NCBI RefSeq assembly: GCF_001657485.1
Contig: NZ_LXFU01000038.1
Span: 1-64,000 of the forward strand
Direction of reading: 5' to 3'
Length of the DNA: 64,000 nt
Source of the DNA: Rhizobium sp. WYCCWR10014
Lineage (GTDB): Bacteria; Pseudomonadota; Alphaproteobacteria; Rhizobiales; Rhizobiaceae
Shown here: positions 27,941 through 36,845 of the stretch, piece after piece
Position numbering within the stretch: the stretch's first letter is position 1
Layout of the letters: each line of letters starts with the position of its first letter
Program-made: the position numbers and the translations under genes
The notes under the pieces: model-generated
The model's input: only the letters and a program-made list of their open reading frames with translations
Databases searched by the model: none
What the model was told of the DNA's origin: nothing

Positions 27941-29223
27941 GGCGCTTTGCTTAGCTGATCGAAGCCTTGTCCTACGATCGCATAACACTCGATTTCATCG
28001 ATCCCGGGCTTGGCTGGACGCCACCAGTTTCTGGCAAGGCTCCGAGATTGACGCTGATCGCGACGCAAGCGCGCGAGCTAGGTACGTGCGGCAACCGAGC
28101 GCTTGAGTCGGTAGTCCAATAGTGCCTCCGCGCGCAAACCCGGCAAAGCCGAGCCGGATCCGCTCGATCTCGCACTTGGCGACCTTTGAGGCGGCACTCT
28201 TGTCTTTGCATACGATGAGGATGATGGTCTGTTCTCGTCGCAAAACCCAATGGCCAAAAATCGTCGCAGGAGTTGCATGAATTGGCGCGTCTTCGCAGCC
28301 CGTCTGTGCCGGTTGCCGGCGCATTTTGCAGCACCAGTTTGCGTTGGGGCGGCAAGCAAATGGCCTTCTACCTTGGGAGCGTCGATTTGGGGCTTCCGAT
28401 CATTGTCGCTTCAGAGATTTAGCCGGTTCTGCAAGTGGCATCGACGAACGTCATGGTTCCAGATGAAATCAGAAGTGTCGTTTTGGAAACGCGCCGGCAA
28501 CACCAAGTCATCAAGACGCAAATGCCTTCAGCGCAAGGCCGGCATCGCGTCATGCGGAGGCGGAACTAACCTATCCTTTGAAGGAGGGCTCTTTTATTGA
28601 ATGGCAACATGAGTGAAATCGAGCACGAGGACGTCGTATGGCGCCATCAATCGCGCCACCGTCCGAGGCATTTCTGCGAGGCTGCAAATAGGCCCTCATT
28701 GGAGGCATAGGCCAAATGCTCCGTCGGCGGCACCACGCAGAGTGGCATTGGCAGCAGCAGCGATTGCAAACGCAACGATGAAGGTCGTCGACCAAGCGAT
28801 CGCCGGCCGTGCTGATCCCGCACGGCGACCGGGCAACGGCGCTCATGAGGCGATCCTACAGTATTGTCTATGGGTGACACTCGCTGAAGACGCGAGGCGC
28901 CTGAGGAGACCGACCTACGGCTGCCACTACCACCCGTCTGCATCATTGTTCGGGGGAAGGGCTTCTTGGGACCGTTCCATTCGAGGTTGGCCACACTGAC
29001 CCTTCGTCTGATTTTTTTGGACAAGCCGCGACAATGGCAAGGGACGGTAAGCCCCGGGAGGAACCACTTCGATCATCCTACGGCCAAGACCGCCGGACGC
29101 TGGTGATGGCCCAATGGTTTATCGCGCTTGGCTTGCTGCGCTCTATCGCGACTGATCGGTCCGTTGTGATGAACCACACAGCGGATCGCAGGTGCGCGCT
29201 CCAGATCGTCAAATTTAAGAAAA
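27941..29223. other. 1.3 kb gene-free interval
   Basis: Several overlapping open frames occur on both strands, but none has a recognisable motif, membrane segment plus ribosome site, or consistent codon bias. The last 200 bp before 29224 turn A+T-rich and lead into the virG-like operon promoter. Confidence 0.4.
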
Positions 29224-29246
29224 TGATAAATCTGATACTTGTGATA
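29224..29246 (+). promoter_or_regulatory. Triple TGATA repeat upstream of the virG-like operon
   Basis: TGATA occurs at 29224, 29233 and 29242, three units at exact 9-bp spacing in an A+T-rich stretch. It is the best-conserved example of the element also seen before P450-1 and the HTH-GAF gene. It is 56 bp before the small frame at 29302 and about 230 bp before the virG-like start. Confidence 0.6.
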
Positions 29247-29301
29247 TATTCGAAACCGGACTATGTGTCACAAACCCGCTACAGAGCATAGGAATCTGAA
29301 A

Positions 29302-29481
29302 ATGAACACTCTCGTAGAATTTGCGTTCACGGTCGCCCACGGCGGCGGCAGGGTTGCCCTGGTTCATGATTGCCTAACGCCTGCAACAGAGCTTGCCCTC
29401 TCTCGGCCGCGTCGGCGCGATCACTTGCTCGGCGCAGCTATTACAGATGACGTGGCAGGATGGCATGGAGTGGTTCTTTGA
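29302..29481 (+). CDS. Possible small leader protein coupled to the virG-like gene
   Basis: 59 codons from ATG 29302 with AGGA eight bases upstream; product begins MNTLVEFAFTVAHGGGRVAL. Its stop overlaps the TTG start of the virG-like gene (TTGA at 29478-29481), a typical coupling arrangement. The sequence is not recognised and has no domain, so it may be a leader or chance frame. Confidence 0.4.
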   Translation: MNTLVEFAFTVAHGGGRVALVHDCLTPATELALSRPRRRDHLLGAAITDDVAGWHGVVL

Positions 29482-30203
29482 AACACGTCCTTGTGATTGA
29501 CGACGACTCGAGCATGCGAAATCTGTTAATTGACTATCTCTCGCATCATGCGTTTCGGGTTACCGGAATTAGCGGCAGTCAAGAGCTTCCCCGTATTCTC
29601 AGTACGGATCCGGTCGATCTGGTCATTGTCGATCTTAATCTCGGTCAGGAAGATGGCTTGGACATCGTGCGGAAGCTGGCCAGTTCATCGGATTCGCCGA
29701 TCATCATCATAAGCGGAGACCGGCTCGACGAGGCAGATAAGGTCGTCGGCCTGGAACTCGGGGCTGCGGATTACATCACCAAGCCGTTTGGAACCCGCGA
29801 ATTGCTAGCCCGCGTTCGCTCTTCGTTACGTGAGCGTCCCGTTCTCGATAACAAGAAGGACCGTAAAATTTACAGCTTTGGCGAATGGGTGCTGAACGTC
29901 AAGCTGCGCAGGTTGACCTACGGCGAAGATCAGGAGGTGAAGCTCACCGCAGGAGAATTCAACCTTCTGGCTGCCTTCTTACGCGCCCCTCGCCAGGTTC
30001 TGTCGCGCGAACAGCTCTTATCGGCGAGCAGAGTTCATGATGAAGAGGTTTTCGATCGCAGTATCGACGTTCTCATACTCCGTCTGAGGCGCAAGCTCGA
30101 GAGGGATCCGTCAAAGCCGACCTTGATCAAGACTGAGCGAGGCGCCGGTTACCTTTTCGACGCGGATGTCGAGGTGACTTATAAGGGTGGTCGCAAGGCA
30201 TGA
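29478..30203 (+). CDS. virG: VirG-like OmpR-family response regulator
   Basis: 241 residues from TTG 29478 (MKHVLVIDDDSSMR). With this start the phospho-acceptor is Asp52 and the conserved Lys is 102, the same numbering as Agrobacterium VirG. Strikingly VirG-like segments are IIIISGDRLDEADKVVGLEL, VKLTAGEFNLLAAFLRAPR, and SREQLLSASRVHDEEVFDR followed by SIDVLILRLRRKLE. The C-terminal winged helix binds VirG boxes in the model system. An in-frame ATG at 29460 would add six residues. Its stop overlaps the start of the cytochrome peroxidase gene (ATGA at 30200), so the operon is regulator / peroxidase / kinase. VirG-box-like sites elsewhere in the window are its obvious candidate targets. Confidence 0.9.
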   Translation: MKHVLVIDDDSSMRNLLIDYLSHHAFRVTGISGSQELPRILSTDPVDLVIVDLNLGQEDGLDIVRKLASSSDSPIIIISGDRLDEADKVVGLELGAADYITKPFGTRELLARVRSSLRERPVLDNKKDRKIYSFGEWVLNVKLRRLTYGEDQEVKLTAGEFNLLAAFLRAPRQVLSREQLLSASRVHDEEVFDRSIDVLILRLRRKLERDPSKPTLIKTERGAGYLFDADVEVTYKGGRKA

Positions 30204-31231
30204 GCGGGCAGGGACGCCGTAGGCTCTTCAAGAAGGATACCCACCGGACGGTGCTGCTGGCCCTTCTCGTCGTCAGCGGTGGCGGCCTCACCGCTGCCGG
30301 CGACGTCATTGTTGGGGGAATGAAAGGGGAAGCGCTGCTGCCACTGCCTGACGCCCCTCAACTCGATCCCGGCCGCGTGGAGCTCGGGCGACGCCTCTTT
30401 CACGACAAGCTCTTGTCCAAACGGCGAGAGGTTTCCTGCAGTTCGTGTCACGACCTTGCGACAGGCGGCACGATTCATGCCGCAAGAACAGTCGGCTATG
30501 AGGGGAAAATGCATGCGTTCAACGCGCCGACCATATTCAACGTCGGAAACAACTATCGGCTTGGATGGCGCGGAAAGTTTACATCTCTTGTAAGCCAAAA
30601 TGATGCAATCATTCACGACTCCAACCTGCTGGCGATGGACTGGCCCACCTTGCTGTCGAGACTAAACAGCGACCGCTCCTACGCCGATGCGTTTTCGCGG
30701 AGATATGGTGGCGCGGCGGAGCGCGAAAACGTCTTGGATGCGCTTGTGAGCTATCAGAAGTCTCTTGCAACGCCCGACGCACCCTTTGACCGTTTCCTGA
30801 AAGGAGATAAGAAGGCGATCACTCCGTTACAAAAGCACGGGCTGAAACTCTTCACCGAATACGGCTGTGTCTCGTGCCACCAAGGCTCGAATATTGGCGG
30901 CAACATGTTCCAGATTTTCGGAGTATTCGGCGAGCCAGGTGCCGAGACCTTTCCGACGCCTGAGGATCTCGACGCACGTCTGGACCAGGCTGATCGAAAT
31001 GTCGATGTTTTCCGAGTGCCCAGTTTGCGCAACGTGGCGCTGACGGCCCCCTATTTCCACGACGGGCGCACCGCAACACTTCGGGATGCGATCGCTATCA
31101 TGGGCAGAAGCCAGCTCGGGCGCCGACTGACGGAGAGTGACGTCGATGCGCTCGAGGCATTCCTCAACAGTTTGACCGGGGTTTACAGTGGGAAAGAGCT
31201 CGCGCAGCCTAACACTGAAGAGTCTCGTTGA
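30200..31231 (+). CDS. Di-heme cytochrome c peroxidase (CcpA/MauG family)
   Basis: 343 residues. An N-terminal hydrophobic stretch (TVLLALLVVSGGGLTAAGDV) is a signal peptide or anchor, so the protein is periplasmic. Two heme-binding CxxCH motifs are visible: CSSCH at about 80-84 and CVSCH at about 223-227. FNAPTIFNVG, FRVPSLRNVALTAPYFHDG and GRTATLRDAI are standard for bacterial di-heme peroxidases. These reduce hydrogen peroxide, or, in MauG types, oxidise protein or phenolic substrates. It overlaps the virG-like gene by 4 bp and the virA-like gene by 44 bp, so it is embedded in the two-component operon. This placement is unusual. Confidence 0.9.
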   Translation: MSGQGRRRLFKKDTHRTVLLALLVVSGGGLTAAGDVIVGGMKGEALLPLPDAPQLDPGRVELGRRLFHDKLLSKRREVSCSSCHDLATGGTIHAARTVGYEGKMHAFNAPTIFNVGNNYRLGWRGKFTSLVSQNDAIIHDSNLLAMDWPTLLSRLNSDRSYADAFSRRYGGAAERENVLDALVSYQKSLATPDAPFDRFLKGDKKAITPLQKHGLKLFTEYGCVSCHQGSNIGGNMFQIFGVFGEPGAETFPTPEDLDARLDQADRNVDVFRVPSLRNVALTAPYFHDGRTATLRDAIAIMGRSQLGRRLTESDVDALEAFLNSLTGVYSGKELAQPNTEESR

Positions 31232-33752
31232 AACTCTGCCGATCGCTCTGCTGACGCTATCGGCAATTGTCCTTGCCGTGGTCGCAGCGGGGCGTGATCC
31301 GGGGCGGGACGTTCACGAGGCGGTGATGACGAACCTGCGAGCCGTCGACGTCAATCACGCCTCGCTTCAGCGCGACGTCCTGCGAGCGAGAGCGGGACTG
31401 TTGTCGTCGTACGATCCGCTCGTATCCTCCATCGTCAACATGAGGCAAACGACAACGGAGTTGAAAAGACTGTTCAGCAGGCCGCAGTTCGCCGACGATT
31501 TCAGGTTACATCAGCTCCTTGGGCAACTGAGGGACGTTATCAACCTTGACGAGAAGCTCGTCGAGGAGTTCAAGACCCGTAATGCACTCTTGCAGAATTC
31601 CATCGGAGTATTCGGCCAGACACTCTCCGAGCTCCACGACTCCCGAAATGAGGCCGTCAAGATGGCTCTCACTAGAACGGGTGATCTTGGTAACCTGATG
31701 ATGCGGTTTTCGACCCGGCCGGACGATCAGCTGCAGGAGGCTATTCTCACGCGTCTGAAGCAACTGCCGGAGTTCGACACTGCAGCGCCTGTTCTACAAG
31801 GCTTGGGAACAGTAATCATTCACGCACGAATGATCTTGGCCATCTTACCAAAGGTTGACGACAAGATTGCAGCCATTCAGGCCTCTGGGACACCGCTGCG
31901 CGCAGAGGAGCTTCAATCCGAATACCTGGACGTTGCTGCCGACGCGACGTCTCGTGCGGCTTTCAGCAGGATACTGCTGGGTATCACGGCGATCATTCTC
32001 TGTATCTATATCTGTGTGCTGGTGTATCGCTTGCGTGCCCAGACCATACGCCTCAAGAGACGTCTCCACTACGAACAAGTCATTGCCGAGCTCAAGGCCG
32101 ATATGGTCGAGAGCGACTGTGGCAGCTTCGCAGCCCTCATGACCGACGCCTTGAGTATTATCTCTGGCTTATTTGCAGCCCAAAGATGTGCTTTAGCGAT
32201 TTGCGATCTGGAACGGGGAGAAATCAAGGACAACTACTGCCTCGGCGACGACGAAGAGCAGAGGGCTTTGCTGCTGGAGCTTGCCCAGGACCTCCTCCGC
32301 CAAAAGGGCACCCCTGCACTTCGCAATCTGGAGGGCTTCGAGCGTCGCGTTTCCGCGAAGTCTCGCTGCTTCATCCGCTCACGCGGAGCCGCGACCTCGT
32401 GTCTCATTGTAGGGGCAGGTCTGTCGGAGCGCGATGTGGCCGCGCTTGTTTTGAGCTTCGATGATCTGCAGCCAAGGATGCCTGGGGACGAGGTTCGCTT
32501 GCTTCAAGCAACACTTCAAACGCTCATCGAGTTCGTTGACGCAAACCGCAGTCGCCAGGAGAAAGAAGGACTGGAGCACCGCCTCGAGCATGCGCAGCGG
32601 TTGGAGGCCATCGGCACGCTGGCTGGTGGCATCGCACACGAGTTCAACAATGTTCTGGGCGCGATTCAAGGATATGGCGAGATGGCGGTTCAGCTTCTTC
32701 GCAGGCCGTCAACCACACGACACTATGTGCAGGAAATTCTAAAGAGCGGGGCGAGGGCGAAGCATATCGTCGACCAGATACTGACGTTCAGCCGAAAACG
32801 CGAAAGGACGACAAAGCCATTTGACGTGACCGACGCGGTTGCCGACATCCTGCCGCTCCTTCGGGTCACCCTCGGCAGCCATGTGATTATCGAGTCCCAC
32901 CTCGATCAACGTCCTGCGGTCATCGAAGGCAATCCTGTGGATGTGCATCAGCTTGCAATGAACCTTTGCAAGAACGCAAGCCAAGCGTCATCGAGAGGCC
33001 AGAGAGTGATCGTCAGTGTCGAGATCATTGAAACCACGAGGAAGCAGTTCTTGTCGCATGGTGAGCTCGGGCCCGGGCGACACGTCTGTCTTGTTGTTAG
33101 CGACGAAGGACCCGGAATTCCCGATCACGTCCTTCCCCATATATTCGAGCCATTTTTCACGACGAATGCAAAAACGGGTGGCTCGGGCCTCGGCCTTTCG
33201 GCCGTGCATGGCATCGTTTCCTCGTTGGGTGGGAGCATCGACGTGAAAAGCGAAATCGGAGCGGGTTCAGCTTTCCGGCTCTTTCTGCCCGCGAGCGATC
33301 TCGAGCCGCTGCCTGTAAAAGGGTTCTTTGACGAAAATGCGGTTCCCATCGGCAAGGGGGAACGGGTTGTCATTGTCGTGCAAGACAGGATGCTCTTGGA
33401 ATTGTACGAGGAGAAGGTTGCTGCGCTCGGGTATGAGCCGGTAGGATGTGCGGGTATCGACTGCCTGATTGATCAATTGCAGGCGGGCCTATGTGCCGAC
33501 ATTGTGCTTGTTGATAGACAGCTTCTCATGCGTCATGCTGACGTCTCGAGCCTGCTGGACAAGGTGGGGAGTGAGAAGCTCTTGGTGTTAAGCGACCGCG
33601 CGCTGGATCCCGATTCTGCGCCTCCCGTTCTGGCGGCCCGGATGTTGCGCACGCCCTTCAGCTCGGCGACATTGGCAACCGCAATTTTCGACGTTCTGAG
33701 GCATTGCTCAAGCGTTCATGCTCAGGATGATCCAGGCGATGCCGCTCAATAG
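31188..33752 (+). CDS. virA: VirA-like hybrid sensor histidine kinase
   Basis: 854 residues from GTG 31188. TM1 (about 14-31), then a periplasmic helical domain with ASLQRDVLRARAGLLSSYDP, very like VirA; TM2 about 265-285 (ILLGITAIILCIYICVLVYR); a linker/GAF region about 310-450; a kinase core with GTLAGGIAHEFNNVLGAIQG (His about 484), NLCKNASQA, DEGPGIP and GGSGLGLSAVHG; and a C-terminal receiver-like domain. In that domain the usual N-terminal acidic pair is VQDR and the conserved Lys is missing (LRTPF), though a central Asp remains (IVLVDRQ), as expected for a regulatory receiver in VirA. VirA senses plant phenolics, and sugars through ChvE. Its start lies inside the peroxidase gene. Confidence 0.9.
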   Translation: MGKSSRSLTLKSLVETLPIALLTLSAIVLAVVAAGRDPGRDVHEAVMTNLRAVDVNHASLQRDVLRARAGLLSSYDPLVSSIVNMRQTTTELKRLFSRPQFADDFRLHQLLGQLRDVINLDEKLVEEFKTRNALLQNSIGVFGQTLSELHDSRNEAVKMALTRTGDLGNLMMRFSTRPDDQLQEAILTRLKQLPEFDTAAPVLQGLGTVIIHARMILAILPKVDDKIAAIQASGTPLRAEELQSEYLDVAADATSRAAFSRILLGITAIILCIYICVLVYRLRAQTIRLKRRLHYEQVIAELKADMVESDCGSFAALMTDALSIISGLFAAQRCALAICDLERGEIKDNYCLGDDEEQRALLLELAQDLLRQKGTPALRNLEGFERRVSAKSRCFIRSRGAATSCLIVGAGLSERDVAALVLSFDDLQPRMPGDEVRLLQATLQTLIEFVDANRSRQEKEGLEHRLEHAQRLEAIGTLAGGIAHEFNNVLGAIQGYGEMAVQLLRRPSTTRHYVQEILKSGARAKHIVDQILTFSRKRERTTKPFDVTDAVADILPLLRVTLGSHVIIESHLDQRPAVIEGNPVDVHQLAMNLCKNASQASSRGQRVIVSVEIIETTRKQFLSHGELGPGRHVCLVVSDEGPGIPDHVLPHIFEPFFTTNAKTGGSGLGLSAVHGIVSSLGGSIDVKSEIGAGSAFRLFLPASDLEPLPVKGFFDENAVPIGKGERVVIVVQDRMLLELYEEKVAALGYEPVGCAGIDCLIDQLQAGLCADIVLVDRQLLMRHADVSSLLDKVGSEKLLVLSDRALDPDSAPPVLAARMLRTPFSSATLATAIFDVLRHCSSVHAQDDPGDAAQ

Positions 33753-34131
33753 CTGCCGGGCCCGCTCTGGACATGTCAATCTCGTTCGCGGAAGCCGTCG
33801 CAGTGGCGCCTTAACCATTTGATGTGAAATCGCGGTCCACACACGACTGCAAGATATTGCATCATGGCTTGTTGCGTTAGCGCTGTTTGCCTCGCACCGT
33901 ATTGCCGTATCGAGTAATACCGCTGTGATAGAGATGGCAACAATGCGCCAATTTCGGACGTCCTTGAAGCGTTTAAGTCGGTCTGCTCCCGAGCAAGGCG
34001 AAGATAGCGGCTGATCTCTGATCCGCCGCAAGCGGTCATTCCCAGCAGAACAAGTTGCGTGTAAATCAGATATCGAATCCTATCGCGGGATAGGCAGCAT
34101 TTCGACTAGCGGACCGTAGTGGAGGGCCCGA
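33753..34131. other. Gene-free interval
   Basis: About 380 bp after the kinase gene with no supported gene. No clear hairpin terminator was found. Confidence 0.4.
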
Positions 34132-34803
34132 TTGCAGGCGGACGACCTTCCCAACTACCGCTTCACTGCGAAGATCCCGAGGTATCGCGATACCCCGCAA
34201 AAGGTCGAGATGGCCTACGTCATCGAGGACCGGGGCCTCTCGGTGACGCGAGGGCGGTCCGTCAGCCTCGTCCCGTGGACGTCGCTTCGATTCCTGCACC
34301 TCCACGTCACGAGTGGGGTCGGCACCACTGGCTTTCCAGTCTACAGCGCGCGTCTACGGACGCTCTTCGTGTCAAGGGAAATCTCCTCGCTCGATTGGTT
34401 CGGAGAAACGGGCGTCGATCGGTCCGCCGACTACGTTCGCTTTATGGAAGAACTGATTCCGTTTGCGGCTGCACGGAACCCACCGCTCCGCTTGCGATAC
34501 GGCGGCGATCCCATGTTGGAAACGGCGATTCCGATGGTGCTGACCCTCTTCGTTGCCCCGCTCGTCCTCATCCTATTCATAGTCGTGAAGTTGCCGCTCG
34601 GTGTTCTTGCAATCGCGTGGAAGAAGCCCCTTGCGAAGCTCGCGCCGTGGCTTTTCACCACAGGGTTCGGCGTGGCGTTGAACGCGCTCCCCTGGTCCAG
34701 CGGGAAACCGTTCGAGGCGCACGATCTGCCCGCGGCCGAACTTCCGATGAGATATCGGGAAAGTGCCGTCTACAAGAGCCATGTCGATCTTGACCAACGG
34801 TGA
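34132..34803 (+). CDS. Conserved-looking membrane protein of unknown function
   Basis: Up to 223 residues from TTG 34132 (an ATG at 34210 would give 197). The first 120 residues look soluble with beta-rich, PH-like character (VIEDRGLSVTRGRSVSLVPW, LRFLHLHVTSG); residues about 127-185 contain two hydrophobic helices (AIPMVLTLFVAPLVLILFIVV and LAPWLFTTGFGVALNALPW). I do not recognise the family. It is upstream of the IS66 remnant, in the opposite direction. Confidence 0.55.
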   Translation: MQADDLPNYRFTAKIPRYRDTPQKVEMAYVIEDRGLSVTRGRSVSLVPWTSLRFLHLHVTSGVGTTGFPVYSARLRTLFVSREISSLDWFGETGVDRSADYVRFMEELIPFAAARNPPLRLRYGGDPMLETAIPMVLTLFVAPLVLILFIVVKLPLGVLAIAWKKPLAKLAPWLFTTGFGVALNALPWSSGKPFEAHDLPAAELPMRYRESAVYKSHVDLDQR

Positions 34804-34975
34804 CGCACTAGCCCTCCATCGTTACTCTCGGCAACCTGGCGCATCGCGATCAGGCCGGCACACGCAACGTCGCCTTTTGCCCGTTCAGACCCTGAAGCTG
34901 ACCGGCCGCTAACCACCCCATCGCAGACAAGAATGAACCACTCCCGAATGCCCGCTTTGGGGCCGACAGCGGACT

Positions 34976-35236
34976 TCAGCCGTGTGTTCGCTCCGGGTAC
35001 TTCCACGGCATCAGCTCGTCGATCCGGCTCTGCTTATGGCCATTGACGAGGCGGGTGAGCGTGGCGGACAGCTTCAGGCGATCCGCCTTGCGCGAGCGGA
35101 ATACGAAGACCGTCCCTGCAAATGGGTCCTTGTGCAGCTCGTTTTTGACCAGCGCTGCCAGGCGATCGTGGCCCTTGCGGAAGTCGACCGGTTTGGTCGC
35201 CACCATGATCTGAACCCGGTTCGATGGAAGGATCAT
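34976..35236 (-). pseudogene. IS66 tnpB'-'tnpC fusion remnant
   Basis: 86 codons. The first 55 are IS66 Orf2/TnpB (NRVQIMVATKPVDFRKGHDR, FAGTVFVFRSRKADRLKL). The last 25 (TLTRLVNGHKQSRIDELMPW) are the end of the IS66 TnpC transposase. A deletion has fused them in frame. Confidence 0.8.
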
Positions 35237-35656
35237 GCCGGAACCGCGCAGGCACGCGCGACAGCGGCGATGCGGGCGGCAGACGCGCCCTCTTCCAGGC
35301 GGATCGTGACCGAACCGACGATGATCTCGGGGCGGCTAGTTTTGATCAGCGGCTCCAAAACGGGTGCATCGACGACTACCGCTGCGAACTCCACGGCATT
35401 CTCGGGTGCAGGCAGAACAAGCTTGCCCTGCCCGCGCCATCGTCCGCCAAGTCGAAAGGCGGTTCGCCCACAACCCAAAGCGTTCAGCGACCTCATTCAC
35501 CTTCGCACCGGGCCGAAGGCTCTCAGACACGATCTGCGCTTTGACCTCATCAGGCCAATGCCGATGAACCTCACGTCCAGACCTCCTGGTTGTGAGAAAC
35601 TCCAATGTACTCTCCATGGAGAAACTCCCGTTGCACGTCCATGGAAAGGCGATCAC
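35233..35656 (-). pseudogene. IS66 tnpA (frameshifted)
   Basis: From MESTLEFLTTRRSGREVHRH (ATG at 35617) the frame reads as IS66 TnpA (WPDEVKAQIVSESLRPGAKV) to WRTMARAG, where one extra G shifts it. The remainder (GKLVLPAPENAVEFAAVVVD) continues in another frame to 35233. It overlaps the tnpB start by 4 bp, as in intact elements. Confidence 0.78.
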
Positions 35657-36845
35657 AGATCAGGGCGGCGAGGACAATGTGGGATCGGAACACCGGTTAC
35701 CTTGTTGCGCATCTTGGCCCCGTTCCAGCTGTGACGCATCGCAAAGGGACAACCTTCCTGGATGCGTATTTGGAGGCCATAAGCATATCCGATCGTCTCC
35801 CGTTGCTCGATGCGATCGGACACCAGGAGTGCAGCTGACTGTGGTCATGGGACGTCGGTCGACAGGCGCAAAACCTGCCCGCCAGGATCGACATTCCTTG
35901 ATCTACCGATGGTCAGGATGCTTCCCTGTCGCCAGGGCAGGGACGAGGCGGCCAACGCGCTTTAGAACCAGCATCGGAACAACGTGGTCAGTGCGACGAC
36001 GGACTCTCCCGCGGTCATTCCAGTCCAACGGATGGAGCAGCGTCGCTGTACTGCCATGCCTACAATGATCGAGTCGCCGAAGTTACTGCCGGCGCAAGAA
36101 CCTGCCTTTCTTGACGACAAAGTTGGACGTCCAACAAAAGCGCAAAAGAGCGCCTTCGGAGAACACGCTGTCGCTGTGACCCATTTGGAGCCGGATCGAG
36201 CGCTGGCAAGCATACTGGATCCGGCCCCGACCACAGGAGGGGGAGCCTTACGGCCCTGAGGCACATACTTATTGTCTGCGCGTTGTTTCAGGGCTGTTAC
36301 CGAGCCCGGCTTCTTCGTGACACCAGAAACAATCCTGCTGTTGCTCGGTTCGCAGTTCCCGTGTGGATTAGTCTTTCCGGGCAGCAAAGACATGTTGACA
36401 GGCGACACGATGTATGCGCGATAAAGATTATTGCGATAATTATTATTGCCTATAACATGGAGAGGCGCATGTTTGAAAAGTCGAAGAGTTTTATCACCGC
36501 GGTAGCTCGATTGCCGCCGCGTCACAGGCCAATTCCGCTTCGCAGCCGACGGGACGAAAATCACGGAGCCATGCCCTTTCAACACACAGGCAAAGGCGGT
36601 CGCCATCGCCATCCGTGACGCCGCTCAAGACGTCAAGATGACACCCAAGTGAATAGGGACTGACAACCGCGTGGTCGGTGCCCGACTCCTTCACTGCGCA
36701 TCCGCGACGAAGTTCAGATGCTTGGATTTCAAACGAAATCAAGAACACCCTGGCCGTAACGGCCAACGAACACGCCCGTGGAACTACGACGGACGAACGA
36801 TTCCTTGTTGCCGAGGGCGCCAAACATCAAACCATAAGGTGATGC
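35657..36845. other. 1.2 kb gene-free interval
   Basis: Contains only short frames without recognisable products on either strand, including one of 216 codons (minus, 35962-36612) with low-information sequence. An A+T-rich patch at 36420-36470 could be a promoter. It is probably eroded sequence beside the IS66 remnant. Confidence 0.4.

Larger units (their letters stand above)
34976..35656 (-). mobile_element. Decayed IS66-family element (internal deletion)
   Basis: The minus strand carries tnpA (frameshifted) then the first part of tnpB, joined directly to the last codons of tnpC. Everything between, about 2 kb in an intact IS66, is gone. I could not fix the terminal inverted repeats. Confidence 0.8.

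Noticed and set aside
35962..36612. 216-codon minus-strand frame
   Set aside because: No motif, no membrane segments and no good ribosome site; kept only as part of the gene-free interval.
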